This document shows positions 47,479 through 60,018 of a DNA stretch of 64,000 bases, one piece after another. The position numbers were made by a program, and so were the translations under genes. The stretch is from Paraphysomonas bandaiensis. Its lineage: Eukaryota; Chrysophyceae. Within the stretch, counting starts at the first letter, position 1, and every line of letters starts with the position of its first letter. Below the pieces are notes generated by a model. The model was not told the DNA's origin. It worked only from the letters and a program-made list of their open reading frames with translations, and ran no database searches. The DNA lies in assembly GCA_965644295.1 (NCBI GenBank), contig CBFFRP010000298.1, forward strand, positions 496,001 through 560,000, given 5' to 3'.

Positions 47479-48600
47479 ATGAGTGTATATTCATACACTC
47501 TACTCTGCTTTACTCTACTATGGAGCCCATGTATATGTCAATTTGGTGCAGAATATCCAGATGAATGCAATGCAGTGGCTGCTATACAGTGTGAATATGA
47601 ATTCCTACAGTGTCGTTTGTTTCGCGGGCCGGCAGATGATCCAGAGACAATGTGTGCATGTGGGAATGAGTTTTATGGCGATTGCTTACGACGAGCTGGC
47701 TGTGAGTTCAGTGTTGAATTTGACAAACTAGGGAATAATGAAATATATCAAAAGAAATGTGTCGATCATCTTCTCAAGTATGACTGTCCGAATACTTTAA
47801 TGTGTGCAGTGAACTGTGCTAGCGAACGTAACATCGATCAAGATGCGTCTAAAATAATGCCGTTTAATAATTACGGAAGTACGTATTTGCGGTTGCGTTT
47901 TTGTGACCGAGTGGTTCATCCCGGAAGGCTGAAGAAATATTCCGTTGTAGTTGCGGTCGCCTGTTCAGAAATTAGTGATTTTCTCACTTGCACACGCTGG
48001 ATTCCTCCCTTAACTTTTATACCAGTAGCACTTCCTTCAAACACGACGTATATGGAAGTAGATTATTGTGATGTTTATGAGGATGGATCAAGGTTTGCCA
48101 TATATTTTTAAGTCGACGGTTCTAACAACTGTCATGGGAATAGGTTTTGCCATGTCACAGACCCCCCACCTGCACGGGTTTACGGTAGCTCTGTTCTATT
48201 TCCGAGTACATTTAATGTTGCGCAAACGAATGTCTCTGTGTGTTCTACTGATGGTGAGTTGTATATATATTTCTTGTATTCATTGATATCAACATTGCGA
48301 TGCTTGAAAACGAATTTCTTTTGCGCAAATAGTCATGATTTGTTTTGATCGATTTATAATGGATAGATGACTGCCTCGGGAGTTTTTGTGATGACACTTT
48401 CAGACCACGAGTTTGTTCTCCCAAAACGATGTTTCATGTGAGTATCCGCCACTATCAATGCGATGAAACTATGGTTTTAATTGTGGTGTATCGTTGTAAT
48501 TTTACTGTCCTTGGTTTTCTCTCATCAACGTGATATTTGTTGTATGTGCTTTTAGGTCGAAAACAGTGGTCGGTTTTATTTGACTGTACCTTTCGGTTAG
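47479..48600 (+). CDS. Secreted Cys-rich protein
   Basis: Four exons (47479-48092, 48144-48253, 48367-48437, 48556-48600) give 279 aa. An N-terminal signal peptide (YSYTLLCFTLLWSPCIC) precedes a domain with many cysteines in spaced pairs (DECNAVAAIQCEYEFLQC, MCACGNEFYGDCLRRAGC, CPNTLMCAVNCASE), suggesting a disulphide-stabilised extracellular fold. Later exons add VTDPPPARVYG and DDDCLGSFCDD, the latter resembling Cys-rich repeat starts in other protist surface proteins. The last exon (VENSGRFYLTVPFG) depends on a ~118-bp intron; if that is not spliced, translation stops near 48533. I do not recognise the family. A cell-wall, scale-associated or receptor-ligand role is possible but not shown. 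Confidence 0.7.
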
Positions 48601-49617
48601 ATTTTGGGATTCGCAGTGTTTAGTAGGGTTATACATACGATATGTGAGTTGTATTTTATTGGAGTCTAGATATTTGTATTGTGGTGTAAGTAACATGAGA
48701 TGAACGAACTCTCTAAGTTGTTTCAAAAGGTCTATTAGCAAAATGATAGGCAATAGGCAAAGTTTCACGTTGCTATTGAATACTCAGTAGTAAAGGCTTC
48801 AGGGTGAGTATAAAAAGAACAGCCGGAGGAGGGGGATTCCTTGAATTTTGTGTCTGTGCGTAGTAGAAATTGTTCATATGCACTGTTAATATACACTGGC
48901 CGTGCACCTGTTATACTTAGTAGTTACAATATACGATACCTCAAACCTCTAAGCATCCGTGTACTTGTAGTAGACACTATAATACACTATACACCACTAG
49001 TCTCTTCCCCTACAGTATATATTAATTATAGTATGTATATTGTAACTACTAAGAAAACAGGGGCAGAGTCGGAGTATATTAACAATGTATATTAACAATT
49101 TCTACTGCCGCTTTAGACCACTACAGATTCAAAGAATCCCCCTCCTAAGTAGAAAGCACAACTAAGTATACCACTCACTATGTCTTGAGACTTAGTGCAG
49201 CATAGTAAACGCGACTTCGAAGAGTTCATAATTTGTTGTTTGTATAAATATGTAAATTGTGTAAAGTAGTTACAGTTGTTGGATAATGGGATATATTGAT
49301 ATATATGGAGAGTGCTTAACAAAGCAACAATGCTACGGTTATGTATAGCAAAATTTTACTGGTGATTGTTAAAGCATAATCATATATCACAAAGTTGGAG
49401 GGTAGGTCATACACAGGCTCCTGAAAAATGGTAGATGATTGATTATTTTAATTAATAGTTCACAAGTAAATATCACTTAAGCACAAATCTCTTAGAAGAG
49501 TACGGCTATCACACTGTCACACATCTAATAAACACAAGTAAAGAGTGAAGTATTATCGATGTAATATATGTAGAAGCGAATGTATAATGTAGCACTCAAT
49601 TAAAATTGTCTACCGTT
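48601..49617. other. Convergent intergenic region
   Basis: AT-rich spacer between the tail-to-tail secreted-protein and phosphatase genes. Short plus ORF 48841-49095 has random composition. Nothing else seen. Confidence 0.5.
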
Positions 49618-51156
49618 TTACATAAAACAGCACGCAGTCTCATAGAACGACTTCTGTCTACCATAGCGGTGCTTAACTCTGTAGACGTGTCAATACAGTA
49701 TTCATATATAGCAAATCGTACCTATTCCACTCATAAAAGTCCCAGTCAGTATGCTCCACATTTCTCTGTACAGTAGACCTTCCTAATACTTCAAATTCAA
49801 ATTCAGCCAGTTGAAGCTTGAAATTGTTAGTTATCTGAATCGTCGGGCGAACGTTACGAACGTGATTATACGCCTGCTTCAGAAGGACTTTGTGCTTCTC
49901 GATAAGGTACATTATGACAATTGATGCTGCTCGAGCAGCACCTGTAATATATATTAGCTAAACGGACCTGTGCATAAGGTGTTGGGTTGAAAGCTCACAA
50001 TAGATCCAGTGTACATATTCTTTTCTAATCAGAAGTAACTGATTTTCTTACCGCTGAAGCAATAAACAACAACACGCCCTCCAGCATTTTCAGTATGTAA
50101 AATGAACTCGGCGGCTTCCTCATAGAAATCACATAGCTCGGCATCACTGTCATTTTCCACTATAGATACATTCATTATTATAAAGAGCTATACATTATAC
50201 ATTAAAAACACCAACTTACATGGCATGTGCACTTTTTTGTAATTTAAGAATTTCATTGCCGCTTTATTGACGTTTTGACGAGTTAAATCAAGGACATGCG
50301 AAATGCCCAACAGTTGCATAGCTTGAATGTTCTGCGCATCTTCATAGCTACCTAGCACGATACTGTTGGTGACAATACTCTAAAAGTATAAACTATCAAA
50401 TACTACAAAAAGTGGTGCATAATATTCCTACCATTACTTTTAGAGGTGCGAGTAATTTCTTTCTTGGAATGCGCTTTAGCAATACTTCTGGTAGCGGACC
50501 TGTAAATGTAGTAATGTAAGAACTGTACCATTGCCAAGTAGATGCCCCCTATCTTATGATAACTACGGTTTTACTGTCATACCTGGCTTGCGCTTTCGAA
50601 ATAAAACACCTGCTTTGATAATCTCATGTTCCCGCATGAGCGCCTCGTAGTCCTTGATTGTGTGACCTGAAAAAAATACGTTACCAAGAGTAAATTCGAG
50701 ATTATCTTATCACTGACCGCCGTGCTTCTCACTCTGACTTTCTATTGACGATATATCCAGAGTAGAGGTACGACTTTCGCTCTTTCTTTTCTTTTCGTGG
50801 TAAGAGGTCTGTTCCACCGTTTCATATTCATTATCGATTTCGTACTTAGTGGATGTGGATATGGGACGATTCACCCGACATTCTACTTCTTTCTCATGCG
50901 GACGAACAAACATAACACGTGTTTTCTTTTGATGTGGAACATCTGTGGTGGATTTTCTTCTTGGGCGGCTTTCACTGTCATTTATTTTAAGATTGGAGTC
51001 AGCAGTCACAGGCCGTATACGAGAATCATCAACAGCACTTGCAGGCACACGACCAGCAGACCGCATGCTTCTATCATCATCAAGTACAGCAGCTGTTGTA
51101 GGTCGTCGTGTACTTCCTCTGCTCTCCCATAATGCCTCTAATGAGTAATCATCCAT
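49618..51156 (-). CDS. Dual-specificity phosphatase with disordered N-terminal region
   Basis: A multi-exon gene. ATG 51156 opens a ~145-aa disordered, Ser/Arg/Asp-rich N-terminal segment. The catalytic domain follows over later exons: SIVTNSIVLGSYEDAQNIQA (a typical DSP start), ISHVLDLT, VENDSDAELCDFYEEAAEFI (general-acid region), and the P-loop across an intron, VYCFSGAARAAS (Cys codon 50059-50061). Cys and Arg of the CX5R signature are intact. The His usually before Cys is Tyr, and the Ser/Thr usually after Arg is Ala. Substitution of that hydroxyl residue typically slows hydrolysis of the cysteinyl-phosphate intermediate. The C terminus (QITNNFKLQLAEFE, VKHRYGRQKS) is DSP-like. Activity on protein phosphotyrosine or phosphoserine is presumed by family. 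Stop TAA at 49618-49620. Confidence 0.8.
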
Positions 51157-51834
51157 AGCTACTTATACATATATATATATAGAGAGAGAGATGTGTGTGT
51201 CTATGTACTAACATACATAGCAACGGACTGCTAGTGAACATACAACACTACAGTACTTCTATTTAACTTCAATAGTATATATTCTGTAGCCCATGCATTG
51301 AGATGATGATCGAGGGATGATGTCCCTTTAACTGTGTATGCAACATCGCATCACAAGCACGGAGATGGATGATAATGGGGCAAAAGGGCTGGTAGTGTAT
51401 ATGGGGATATGGGTGTGTAGATAGGTACACAGAAGTATATGTAGGAGTACTATAGAGTACCTCAATATAGTACTGAAGTACTGAAGCACAGTGGAAGTAC
51501 ACTTCAGTCTCTTTTCTTGTACTGCTGTATGTATATACAGAGTACATGTAGATGTATCTGTGTACATGTATTTCCATACATTATATCCACACGTACATCC
51601 AGCAGTACAGCGTATGGGCAGTCAGCATTATATTTTTCGGAAATATATTGAAGCAAAATTCTTTTATATTACTGAAGTACATCTACGGCTGGAATACAGA
51701 TCATTTTTGTCTCAATATTTGAGGCATCTTGGAACAAAAATATACAAAGGATGCCGATACCAGAGATATGCCTGCCTATCTATCCATCTATCTCTCCATA
51801 TAATCGTATCACTTGGATCTAATCTACCCCACCA
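51157..51834. other. Divergent promoter region
   Basis: Upstream region shared by the phosphatase (minus) and exonuclease (plus) genes. It contains short AT and GA dinucleotide runs (51168-51192). No gene seen. Confidence 0.5.
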
Positions 51835-54641
51835 ATGACCGATCACCTCCCACCCCCTCCACCTGACCCAAATGATACTTTCATTCACTGTTGGCAACAG
51901 CTCTTGACAGGCTCACCTACTGAAGCTCTCATACAATTAAATGAACTCTATCTCACTGTATGTCCCGACAAGAAACATAATGAAGTCTATCAAACCATAT
52001 GCACCAATCATATCAATTCATTTGATTGGAAGATACGTCTTATAGGTCTCTGTAGAGCAGTGGGAGGGATTCGTAGGGTACCTACAGCAAGATCTGCTGT
52101 GTATATCATGCTCATGACTGCTCATGATATCACAGTCTTACATGATGAGGATCATGCGAATAAGCATATATTAAAACATCATATAATTGATTTATTAGAT
52201 TTATCTATGATAGATATCGATCATATGGACAATCATGTTAAGGCATACGTCAAATTAGTGGCAAGATTATATGAAAAATTTCAGATTTTCAATCAAATTC
52301 ATGTCGATTTTAGTTTAATTGAGAGGTTTATGACACAGTTAATTGATATGAAATTATGGACAAGTGTAACAAGATTCATTCTTAAGTTTTTGAATAGTCT
52401 TGATGATATCTCTCTATGTAAGCTGGTGAGTGGATTATAAGGGAGATAGTTTGTCTTGTTGTCACTATGAATATACAGGTAGAATATATGTGTGAATCTG
52501 AGGCACCTCCAGAAGAAATAAAACAATTGTTTTTATCATTGAATGAAGCATACAGGTGTGTTGTATCTATTTCATATCGTTGTGTTGTGGTTGTGCTTTA
52601 TACGGTTGTGTGCTACAGTATCTTTACGAAGTTGGGGTATTCTGTTTTAATAGTGGGTGTTACTTTAGTTCCTCTCAGAGTGATTCTACCGAGCTTAGTC
52701 AACCGGTTCGTTCGTCAATACCGTGTCCTTATATCACCATCGTCACTCCTACTGTGGATGATGCTTTGAAATTATCTATTCGAGCTATGCTTGAGGAACG
52801 CGTCATGGCGTATGTAAATGATAACAAAGACTGCAACGTTAAGAACGTGTTGTCAGTTGTTGTGGATTTAGTCAAGGAGTTTAACCTTGGCCAGGAACTA
52901 TTTTCTGAGGTGCATGGTGTAGCCTCTTTAGAATTTCATGTATCATAATGTGCAATACAGACAAAGCATAAACTACAGACGTGTCGTATTCAGGGCCTCG
53001 TGAAGTCAAACAAGTGGCACTTAGCAGAGCAGGTACATTGCTTGGAGCCATATCAATGCACATGTCGTGCGCACGCTTATATTTTGTCCTCAGGTAGCAT
53101 ATACAATACCTCTGAAGAAGGACATGTACGAGTATATGAAGCAGGTGTAATTTAGTCTGCAAAATAGCTGTCGGTAGAGCGCTAAAGAATATTGAAATAT
53201 ATTTTAATATTACTCAATTCTCGTATTTATGTCTATCTATCTGTGTCAGGAAAATTTTCATATTCAAGCGAAAGCTTTATATGAAAAATGGAATCTGCAG
53301 GTAAGCGAAGCATGTGTACACTTTGTAGGAACATCGGTGATACATAACGTTGTGTAGAAGTATGCTGTGCTGCCCGTTAGAGAAGAAGACATATGCGCGC
53401 AGCACGAGTTTATTGAAGCCAACTACTTGACGCTACCTCGTAACCTCTTACAACCTGATAGAATTGTATTCGTGGACACACTGGAGTCCTTGTTCCGTGC
53501 CGAAAATGTAATTCTTAGACAAGGAGTGAATAAGCGGCCCGATGGAATTACACAATGGGTCGGGGTTGATGCTGAGTGGCGTGCGGTAATGGGGACGACG
53601 AGTAGGACCTATCATGCTGGTTCCCCCTGTAAGAGTGAGTCTGGAGCTAGTATCTTGCAGGTACTTGCTAGATATTGCTTACACTGATACTCAAATCCAC
53701 TTTTTATATGGTATCTAATATTAGCACCTTAGATATCAACTGTGGGGGTTGTATTTATATTCGACCTCCATCACTTGGGTGACCGTAGTGGACCTGATGG
53801 AAGCTTATGTGATGAATCTGTACGAATTCTAGGCGAGATCTTCAGCAGACCAGACGTTGTCAAGGTAGGGTGGGATTTTAGCAAAAACGATGTTAGTAAA
53901 TTGATGTCTTCGGGTGGATCTGCAGGTGAGTTAAATCTATCACCGATATTATTTAGTCATGTAATATACATATCGATCGGTTTTTTACGTAGCTTATCTT
54001 AGAAAAGCTTTTGTGACAATCAATTCTCTACTCCACCTGCACCGGATGTATGATGCTGCAGTGTCTTCGAGAAATAATAGTACTAAGCGCGAGGATGATA
54101 ATTCTAATGGTGTAGAAACTAATTCAGAATCCAAAGTAGATACCCGGGCGATGCCTACGAAGCAGAAAAAGTCTTCTTCTAAAGGTTAGTATAATTATGA
54201 TGCCATTTACTCCCTTTTGTCGCTAGTCTTGCTGTGAAATATGCATATTTTGTGTGGAGGTATGACGCCTGAGTCTTACGTAGGCATGACTTCATCATTA
54301 TCTAGTTGCTGCGAAGAGTACCTCGGAAGGCCTCTTCGGAAAGATGAACAGGTGGGTATCGTACACTTTTGCATGTGGTTGAAAGCTCATCGTGTTATGT
54401 GTAGGTATCCAACTGGGATTCTCGCCCATTAGATATCAATCAGCTACACTACGCAGCCCTTGATGCTCACTGCTTGCTGGGTGCAATGGATGCAATATCT
54501 GTGCAGATGAATTTCTCGTCTTTCTGCGGAGCACTGGATGGGTATATACATAGTCCTGTAGATTATAGAAAGTATAGTGGAGGCTCTGATGCGTGGAAAA
54601 TATTCATGCCCCAACGAAGCAGTCATAATTCCAGCTCATAA
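51835..54641 (+). CDS. EXD3/Mut-7-like DEDDy 3'-5' exonuclease
   Basis: About ten exons starting at ATG 51835. The N-terminal ~400 residues form a helical region (for example TEALIQLNELYLTV and WTSVTRFILKFLNSLDD) with no enzymatic motif, as in EXD3/MUT-7. The C-terminal exonuclease contains ExoI VGVDAEWRA (53568-53594), ExoII VVKVGWDFSKND (53856-53892) and ExoIII LHYAALDAHCLLGAMD (54448-54495), so the DEDDy catalytic set is present. RRPL-like context (NWDSRPLDINQ) precedes ExoIII as in WRN/EXD proteins. A charged insert (KVDTRAMPTKQKKSSSKG) lies between ExoII and ExoIII. The Mut7-C domain found in animal EXD3 is not seen. C. elegans MUT-7 acts in RNA silencing and transposon control; whether this protein does is unknown. 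The junction near 52555-52682 is the least certain. Confidence 0.83.
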
Positions 54642-55070
54642 TTCGAATAGGTTTTCCGAATGTAGTCTTAATAAGATGGGAATACGATTATTTTCTTTAT
54701 TCATGAAAGTAAAAATGCTTATCACGACACGGTGAGCAATGTAATGTTGTAGTTTTAGGATTATGAAATTATAACCGTTGGTGAAGTGCTATGAAATATA
54801 TTAGATATGGAAGATATCAACTTCTTAGTATATCTGCCATGCTAATAGTTCCTTCTCTCAACTCCCAAAACATGATCAATTTTGGGAAATAGTTTGTGCA
54901 TATTCGTCGGTATACTAAATCCTTAAACATTTGATTTACAAATATATACAATACGTGTAATATAACTTCTCCTCACCAACTAGACCAGGTGAACGTGATC
55001 ATAAAATACTTACAGTGGTAAAATTTAATATAGAAACATAGATACCATGCAGCTTAACAAACTCTAACTT
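54642..55070. other. Convergent intergenic region
   Basis: AT-rich spacer between the tail-to-tail exonuclease and membrane-protein genes. No ORF or repeat of note. Confidence 0.55.
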
Positions 55071-58000
55071 CTAACTATTTCGTTGTTTTTTCTTTTTTTT
55101 GGCCTCCTTCTCCCGCCTTCTTGCCTTTTTCCTTTCCATTTTCTCTGTTGCTTTATCCTCCATAGCCTTTATGGCATCTTCTCCAGACGTGTCTACACCT
55201 TCCAGTGGATGAAGTCCCAAAGTCATATTTCTTCTGCATTTAAGAATTTCCTTTTGCTCCTTCCACTTCAGGTGAGTTTCTATGGTCTGCTTTGCTTTAT
55301 AGTTGAATAGCGCCTCTGGGACAATTACTGGAGAGCCACAGGGGAGATGCTTTGGTTCTTCCTGGGCGATGATATTAAAGTTATCACTCCGACAGCACTC
55401 ATTCAGTTCATCCAGCAGGTCGTCATAATTCTTGTTAGTCTCAGGACCATTGTCTGTAGCTCCCTCAGGGGTGTCTGTACCTATATTTACACCGAGAGTG
55501 GCACTTTCTATGTCATCTTCGACGACGTACAGCGTATCATCTTCAATTAGAGCAGAAGTCAATCTAACAACCGGACAATCACCGACCACATGTGGGGCAC
55601 TGACGACATGCGGATAGGGGTGCCCCTCATTACTTGTTGAACTGTAGTCATTCACCCATTCTTCTTCCTGTGGGTGACTGTTATTACTGCAAACCGATGT
55701 AAAACGCTCTTGTACATCAGGTACAATGCCATCTCTATCTAAGTTTTGCTCACTTTTGCTTTCTGTTTCATGATCATCAGAGTATCGACCTGCATATTTT
55801 GCGTCCAGAGCAGAAACAAGCTTAGTTGTCAGGCTTTCGATAGTTGAATGTAGGCTACCAATGTTGTCATTCATGTATTGTATTGTCGACTCAAGCGACT
55901 GTATAGTTGAAGCCATCTGCTTCACTTTCGTATCAACCGATTGGAGTTCCGGAGATTCAATACTGGGAAAGACTCCTGCTTCCTCTACGTTACAAGGCCG
56001 GGGGAATGCGGAAGTCTCTGAGCCTTCTTCATCAGGCAGAGACTTTGAAGTCAGCGATACACACTGCGGTTGATTTCCTGTTACACTTTGCTCGACAGGA
56101 CTTGGTGGTGTGCTGTGCAAAATAGGATCAACTGGCTGGCTATCCTTCTGAACAGAGGTTGGGTACGGATCTTCAAGAACACGTGCACTGTTCACAGACG
56201 CGGCGTTGTCATCGCGACTTGTTTCCTCACGTATTTCATTTTGTGCATTGTCATATTCTGCAGCGACCTTACAATGACGGCCAGGAAACTGAATCGTTGG
56301 AGTCGAAAACATATTCTGGAAACTATCGTTGAATTTACCGTTTCCATTTGTGCGTGTAGCACTTGGTAGCTGTGGTGTAGCACCAAAACTCAGTCGACGT
56401 AGTGTGTTACTGATTGACTTTCTAGCTCCACGATGACTAGAATTCTCAGCTGATGCATCAGTAGTAAACACATCATACTCGGGGTAGTAACGACTACCAG
56501 TGGTACCTAGCGTGTGCGATAAGCTCTTCACTATACTACGCCGAATCGGCGAGTGTGTTGACCTATCGCAATTAGCCTTGCACTCCATATAATCGCCGTT
56601 TTCATTACTCACAGGGTCATTTTCAATTCCTATCTGATTTTCATCCTTGTCAACAGTTTCAGAACCGCATATACTGGGAGAAACGGGTCTGGGACTTTCT
56701 GTCGCCATGGAAAAGTCCCTATTACTTGTTGTGGGCAATTCCTTGTTGTGAAACATTTCTATTTCCGGTTCATTGTTAAATGAGAGTGGTGAAACACGGC
56801 ACTTACAAACGCGACACTCGAACACGGCTCCGGCAATTAAGATTAGCAGTACCCATGGATGCTTGGCAATTGCATATACAAGACCACAACACATCACACA
56901 TGTGGTACAAAATATCATATGTACCACTACTCTCTGAAGATACTCCGGTAAACAAGCAATGTATTTAGCCAAATTCCACACTGACACCGTTAATGACGTC
57001 CTAAACAAAAAATTCATAGTTCGAATGACACAGAATATAGGAACAAGATGTTTTCCAGAGTCAGCCCAATGCGAAGAGTACACACCAGGAAGTAAAGTCC
57101 TATAATATAAAATTACGTCGGATTCAAACACACTAGTGAATTCGGCGGCCATTAAGATAGACACGAACAAATAGTCAGCCGCGTTGAAAGTGTACTGCCT
57201 TATATCCGTATCGTTTCGGCAATAATGCTCAGCGGTAGACTTGAGAACACAAATAGCGGCATGCACCTTGTTCACAACAGTGAACGGAAGTGAATAGGAA
57301 ATTGACGCAGCTATCACTGTTTCACAGACGAAAACAACAACGAGCATATATGTCACAGCGATGATCACAAACGACAACTGAAATTTCCATCCTCTTTCCA
57401 AGCATCTAATGTATATGTAATAGAGTGATGCCGCATTTATCAAAGTCGCGCCAGATAGAGATGCCACCCTCCATGCGGTCGACCAAATTGCAATACGACG
57501 AAACCTGAGTGAACTCACAGTCAAAAGAGTGTTAATAAACTATAACACTCACTTAATATCAAGGGATGCTCGGAAAACTTTAGCCTCAATCGTTTGTCTG
57601 CCCAGCAAGTCAGCGATAAACTGGTACCACAGCGCCAACCCTTTAGACCCAATGGAACAACTCCTCAGCGAGGACAATAGGTGATCAGACTCAGTGCGAG
57701 TGTGAGACAAAATCTTCTGTAACGCTAACCGGACTGAAGACTTAGAGCTGAACGCATTTGAAGACTGATCCCAACTGGTGATAAAAAATTTAGCCACGAG
57801 TATTTCGCCATCACTATAGACATGGTATACACACATGGACTCCTACATGAGCCACTAAACCATTATAACTTACCTCCAGAGTTCATCGAAATGATTTCTA
57901 CCTGATGGTATGAGCCCTACTCTCTGTTTTTTTATTTCATCCTCCATATGGTCGACACCAACATCTTCGTCCCACTTTTTATCCTGCCTGGTAATCCGCT

Positions 58001-58990
58001 TGTGCCACGTCAGAACTTTTCTACTTCCACCTTTCCGTGGTCCACTGTATGAGCGATAGTAGGATGGACTAGAATTCTCAACATCTCGGCAACGATATAT
58101 CGCGTTGGTTATCTCCTTTCTTTGTTTGATGACATCCGAAGAGACGAGTCTAACGAGTCGATCAGGATTTGACAAACAGGTTCGCCAATGCGATTGAGGT
58201 TCACCGCTAGTGCTTCTACGAAACCGGGACTCGTTATTCATCTGCTGATTAAATGCTTTGTTGAGCAAACCAATATCTACCTCCGAAGGACAAAGGAAAG
58301 GAACAAAAATGAAATCGAGTAGCAACACTATCAGTCCGTGAAATACAATCATTGCAGAGGTGAGCAATACGAATGTCTGAAGCATAGCATGTTTATTGAG
58401 AGCTATTACGACATAAAGTAAACAGACACACCTTAAAGGAAACAGATTCCTGATACACACAGGTGGACAAATAGCTATCACCAATTTTATATTCTCTCCA
58501 ATGGCACCACGACACCGCCAAACACGAATCCTTATCACGACTCACTTCACAGCGTCCGTCACTTGGGAACTGAAGTAACATAAAGGTTATGATAGTATGT
58601 CTAGTGAATATACAAATATATTCTTACCAAAGTAATGAATATGTACGCTAAGACTGCTAATGAGATCATGTGTACTGTTAGCAGACGATAGATCCACTTC
58701 GTCTTACTGTATCCTGATTGCTGACTTGAGAACACTCTGAAATATGAGTGATGGGTCATTGTTTGTTCCCAGAGGGTCTTCCAGGACCATACAGGGGATA
58801 TGAATACACTAGGAAGGGATATATCGATATATCTCCATATAGACACTCGTAGGGAGTCACTGCATCCCGTATGAATTGTGTCAGGTAAGGGAGGATCCAC
58901 TGTGGGTTTACATATGTGTTTAGATATTATAATGGGTAGTCTAAGTAGAGCTATGGCCCATATAGTAACTATTAAATATAAGATGAGCAT
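55071..58990 (-). CDS. Ectodomain-less paralogue of the giant REJ receptor (multi-pass membrane protein)
   Basis: Five exons (58990-58628, 58569-58432, 58376-57874, about 57803-57555, about 57507-55071) give roughly 1,230 aa. The protein starts at its first TM (MLILYLIVTIWAIALL) and then tracks the C-terminal third of the 24.9-34.0 kb receptor: SVFISPVWSWKTLWEQ, a TM (LLTVHMISLAVLAYIF), a Cys-bearing loop (DGRCEVSRDKDSC), a TM before CPSE, then WYQFIADLLGRQTIEAKVF (receptor: MFIVDFLGRTTPEARIF), four more hydrophobic segments, and a long Ser/Glu-rich cytoplasmic tail ending in a Lys-rich patch. Lectin, Pro-Ser and REJ regions are absent, and upstream DNA holds a divergent gene rather than missing exons. 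It may be a channel- or receptor-like subunit, possibly a partner of the long form; this is inference. Confidence 0.75.
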
Positions 58991-59658
58991 CAATGCAGCA
59001 CACGTCTATGTATGTATGTATGTATGAAGCGATCAGAGGACTGAGTCTATAGAAGACTGTAGTATCTATAGGGTAGGACTGTACAGGTATACCTATAGGG
59101 GTATCTATCAGTGGGAACGAGAGACTCCCTCATAGTCAACTAGAAGGTTATCTATCAATTCACTTACATCTATTAACCAATCAGCAGCAAATATATTCTT
59201 GACTTCCACTTCGACTTCGACTTCGCTTCGACTTGGAGTTGATGTCTGCCTCTTAACTGAAACATACTGCAGTATTCTATCTGTATTCTATGTATTCTGA
59301 CATTTCTACATCCTTCACCCAACGGTCGGTTTCATCAAAAAAGCCCAGATATTTCTATATCTAATTTCCTAATATTACCTATTTATAGACCAATGGAAAT
59401 AAATATCAGGGAAATTACGGCAGCTCTTAATTCTTGTATTCTGTAGGGGGGTGTACAGTGGACAGAGTGGGATGAGGTCGAGCCAATGAGCGAGTGATTG
59501 TATATGGTAGCTACGTATCGCTGACTGCATATATATGCATGTTCTTCTATAGATAGAGACACAACTCCAATAGAATTAATGGATACATACACACATACAC
59601 TCTGCTCATATATGAGGCCTATACATGTCTATCTATTCCTAGTAATCAATAGTCCCTA
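58991..59658. other. Divergent promoter region
   Basis: Upstream of both the membrane protein (minus) and the small ORF gene (plus). It contains TATG units (59008-59026) and a CTTCGA-type repeat (59204-59232). No gene seen. Confidence 0.5.
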
Positions 59659-60018
59659 ATGGCTTTAGTGAAAGCTAATGCAACATGTGGTAACAGACAG
59701 CCTCATAGTCATCACAGTCCCACTATACAGATGTCTGACTTTCATGTTCTGCAGGCTGTGATTACACAGAAATTAAATCATTCTAAAAAACTTGATTTTG
59801 CTGCTACGTATAACACACTGAAGAAAATCCATCCAGCTTTAGATTTGGATCCTCATATGATGAAAAGATGCTCACGCATGTTGTATCGTATATCTCTTAA
59901 GTCCTCTCCTGATTTAACTTATATCAGTGCATGGATTGGTCATCGACTAGGTGTTGCATTGAGTACCCATGAGGCGAGAAGTCTGGTGGTGTTTGTGAAA
60001 CTTGCTGCAGCTGATTAA
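59659..60018 (+). CDS. Small intronless orphan protein, 119 aa
   Basis: An intact ATG-to-TAA ORF with helical, protein-like composition (SDFHVLQAVITQKLNHSKKL, PHMMKRCSRMLYRISL, WIGHRLGVALSTHEARSLVV). No signal peptide, TM or known motif. Third-position and amino-acid use look normal for the window, which favours real coding, but no homology is recognised. Confidence 0.55.
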   Translation: MALVKANATCGNRQPHSHHSPTIQMSDFHVLQAVITQKLNHSKKLDFAATYNTLKKIHPALDLDPHMMKRCSRMLYRISLKSSPDLTYISAWIGHRLGVALSTHEARSLVVFVKLAAAD

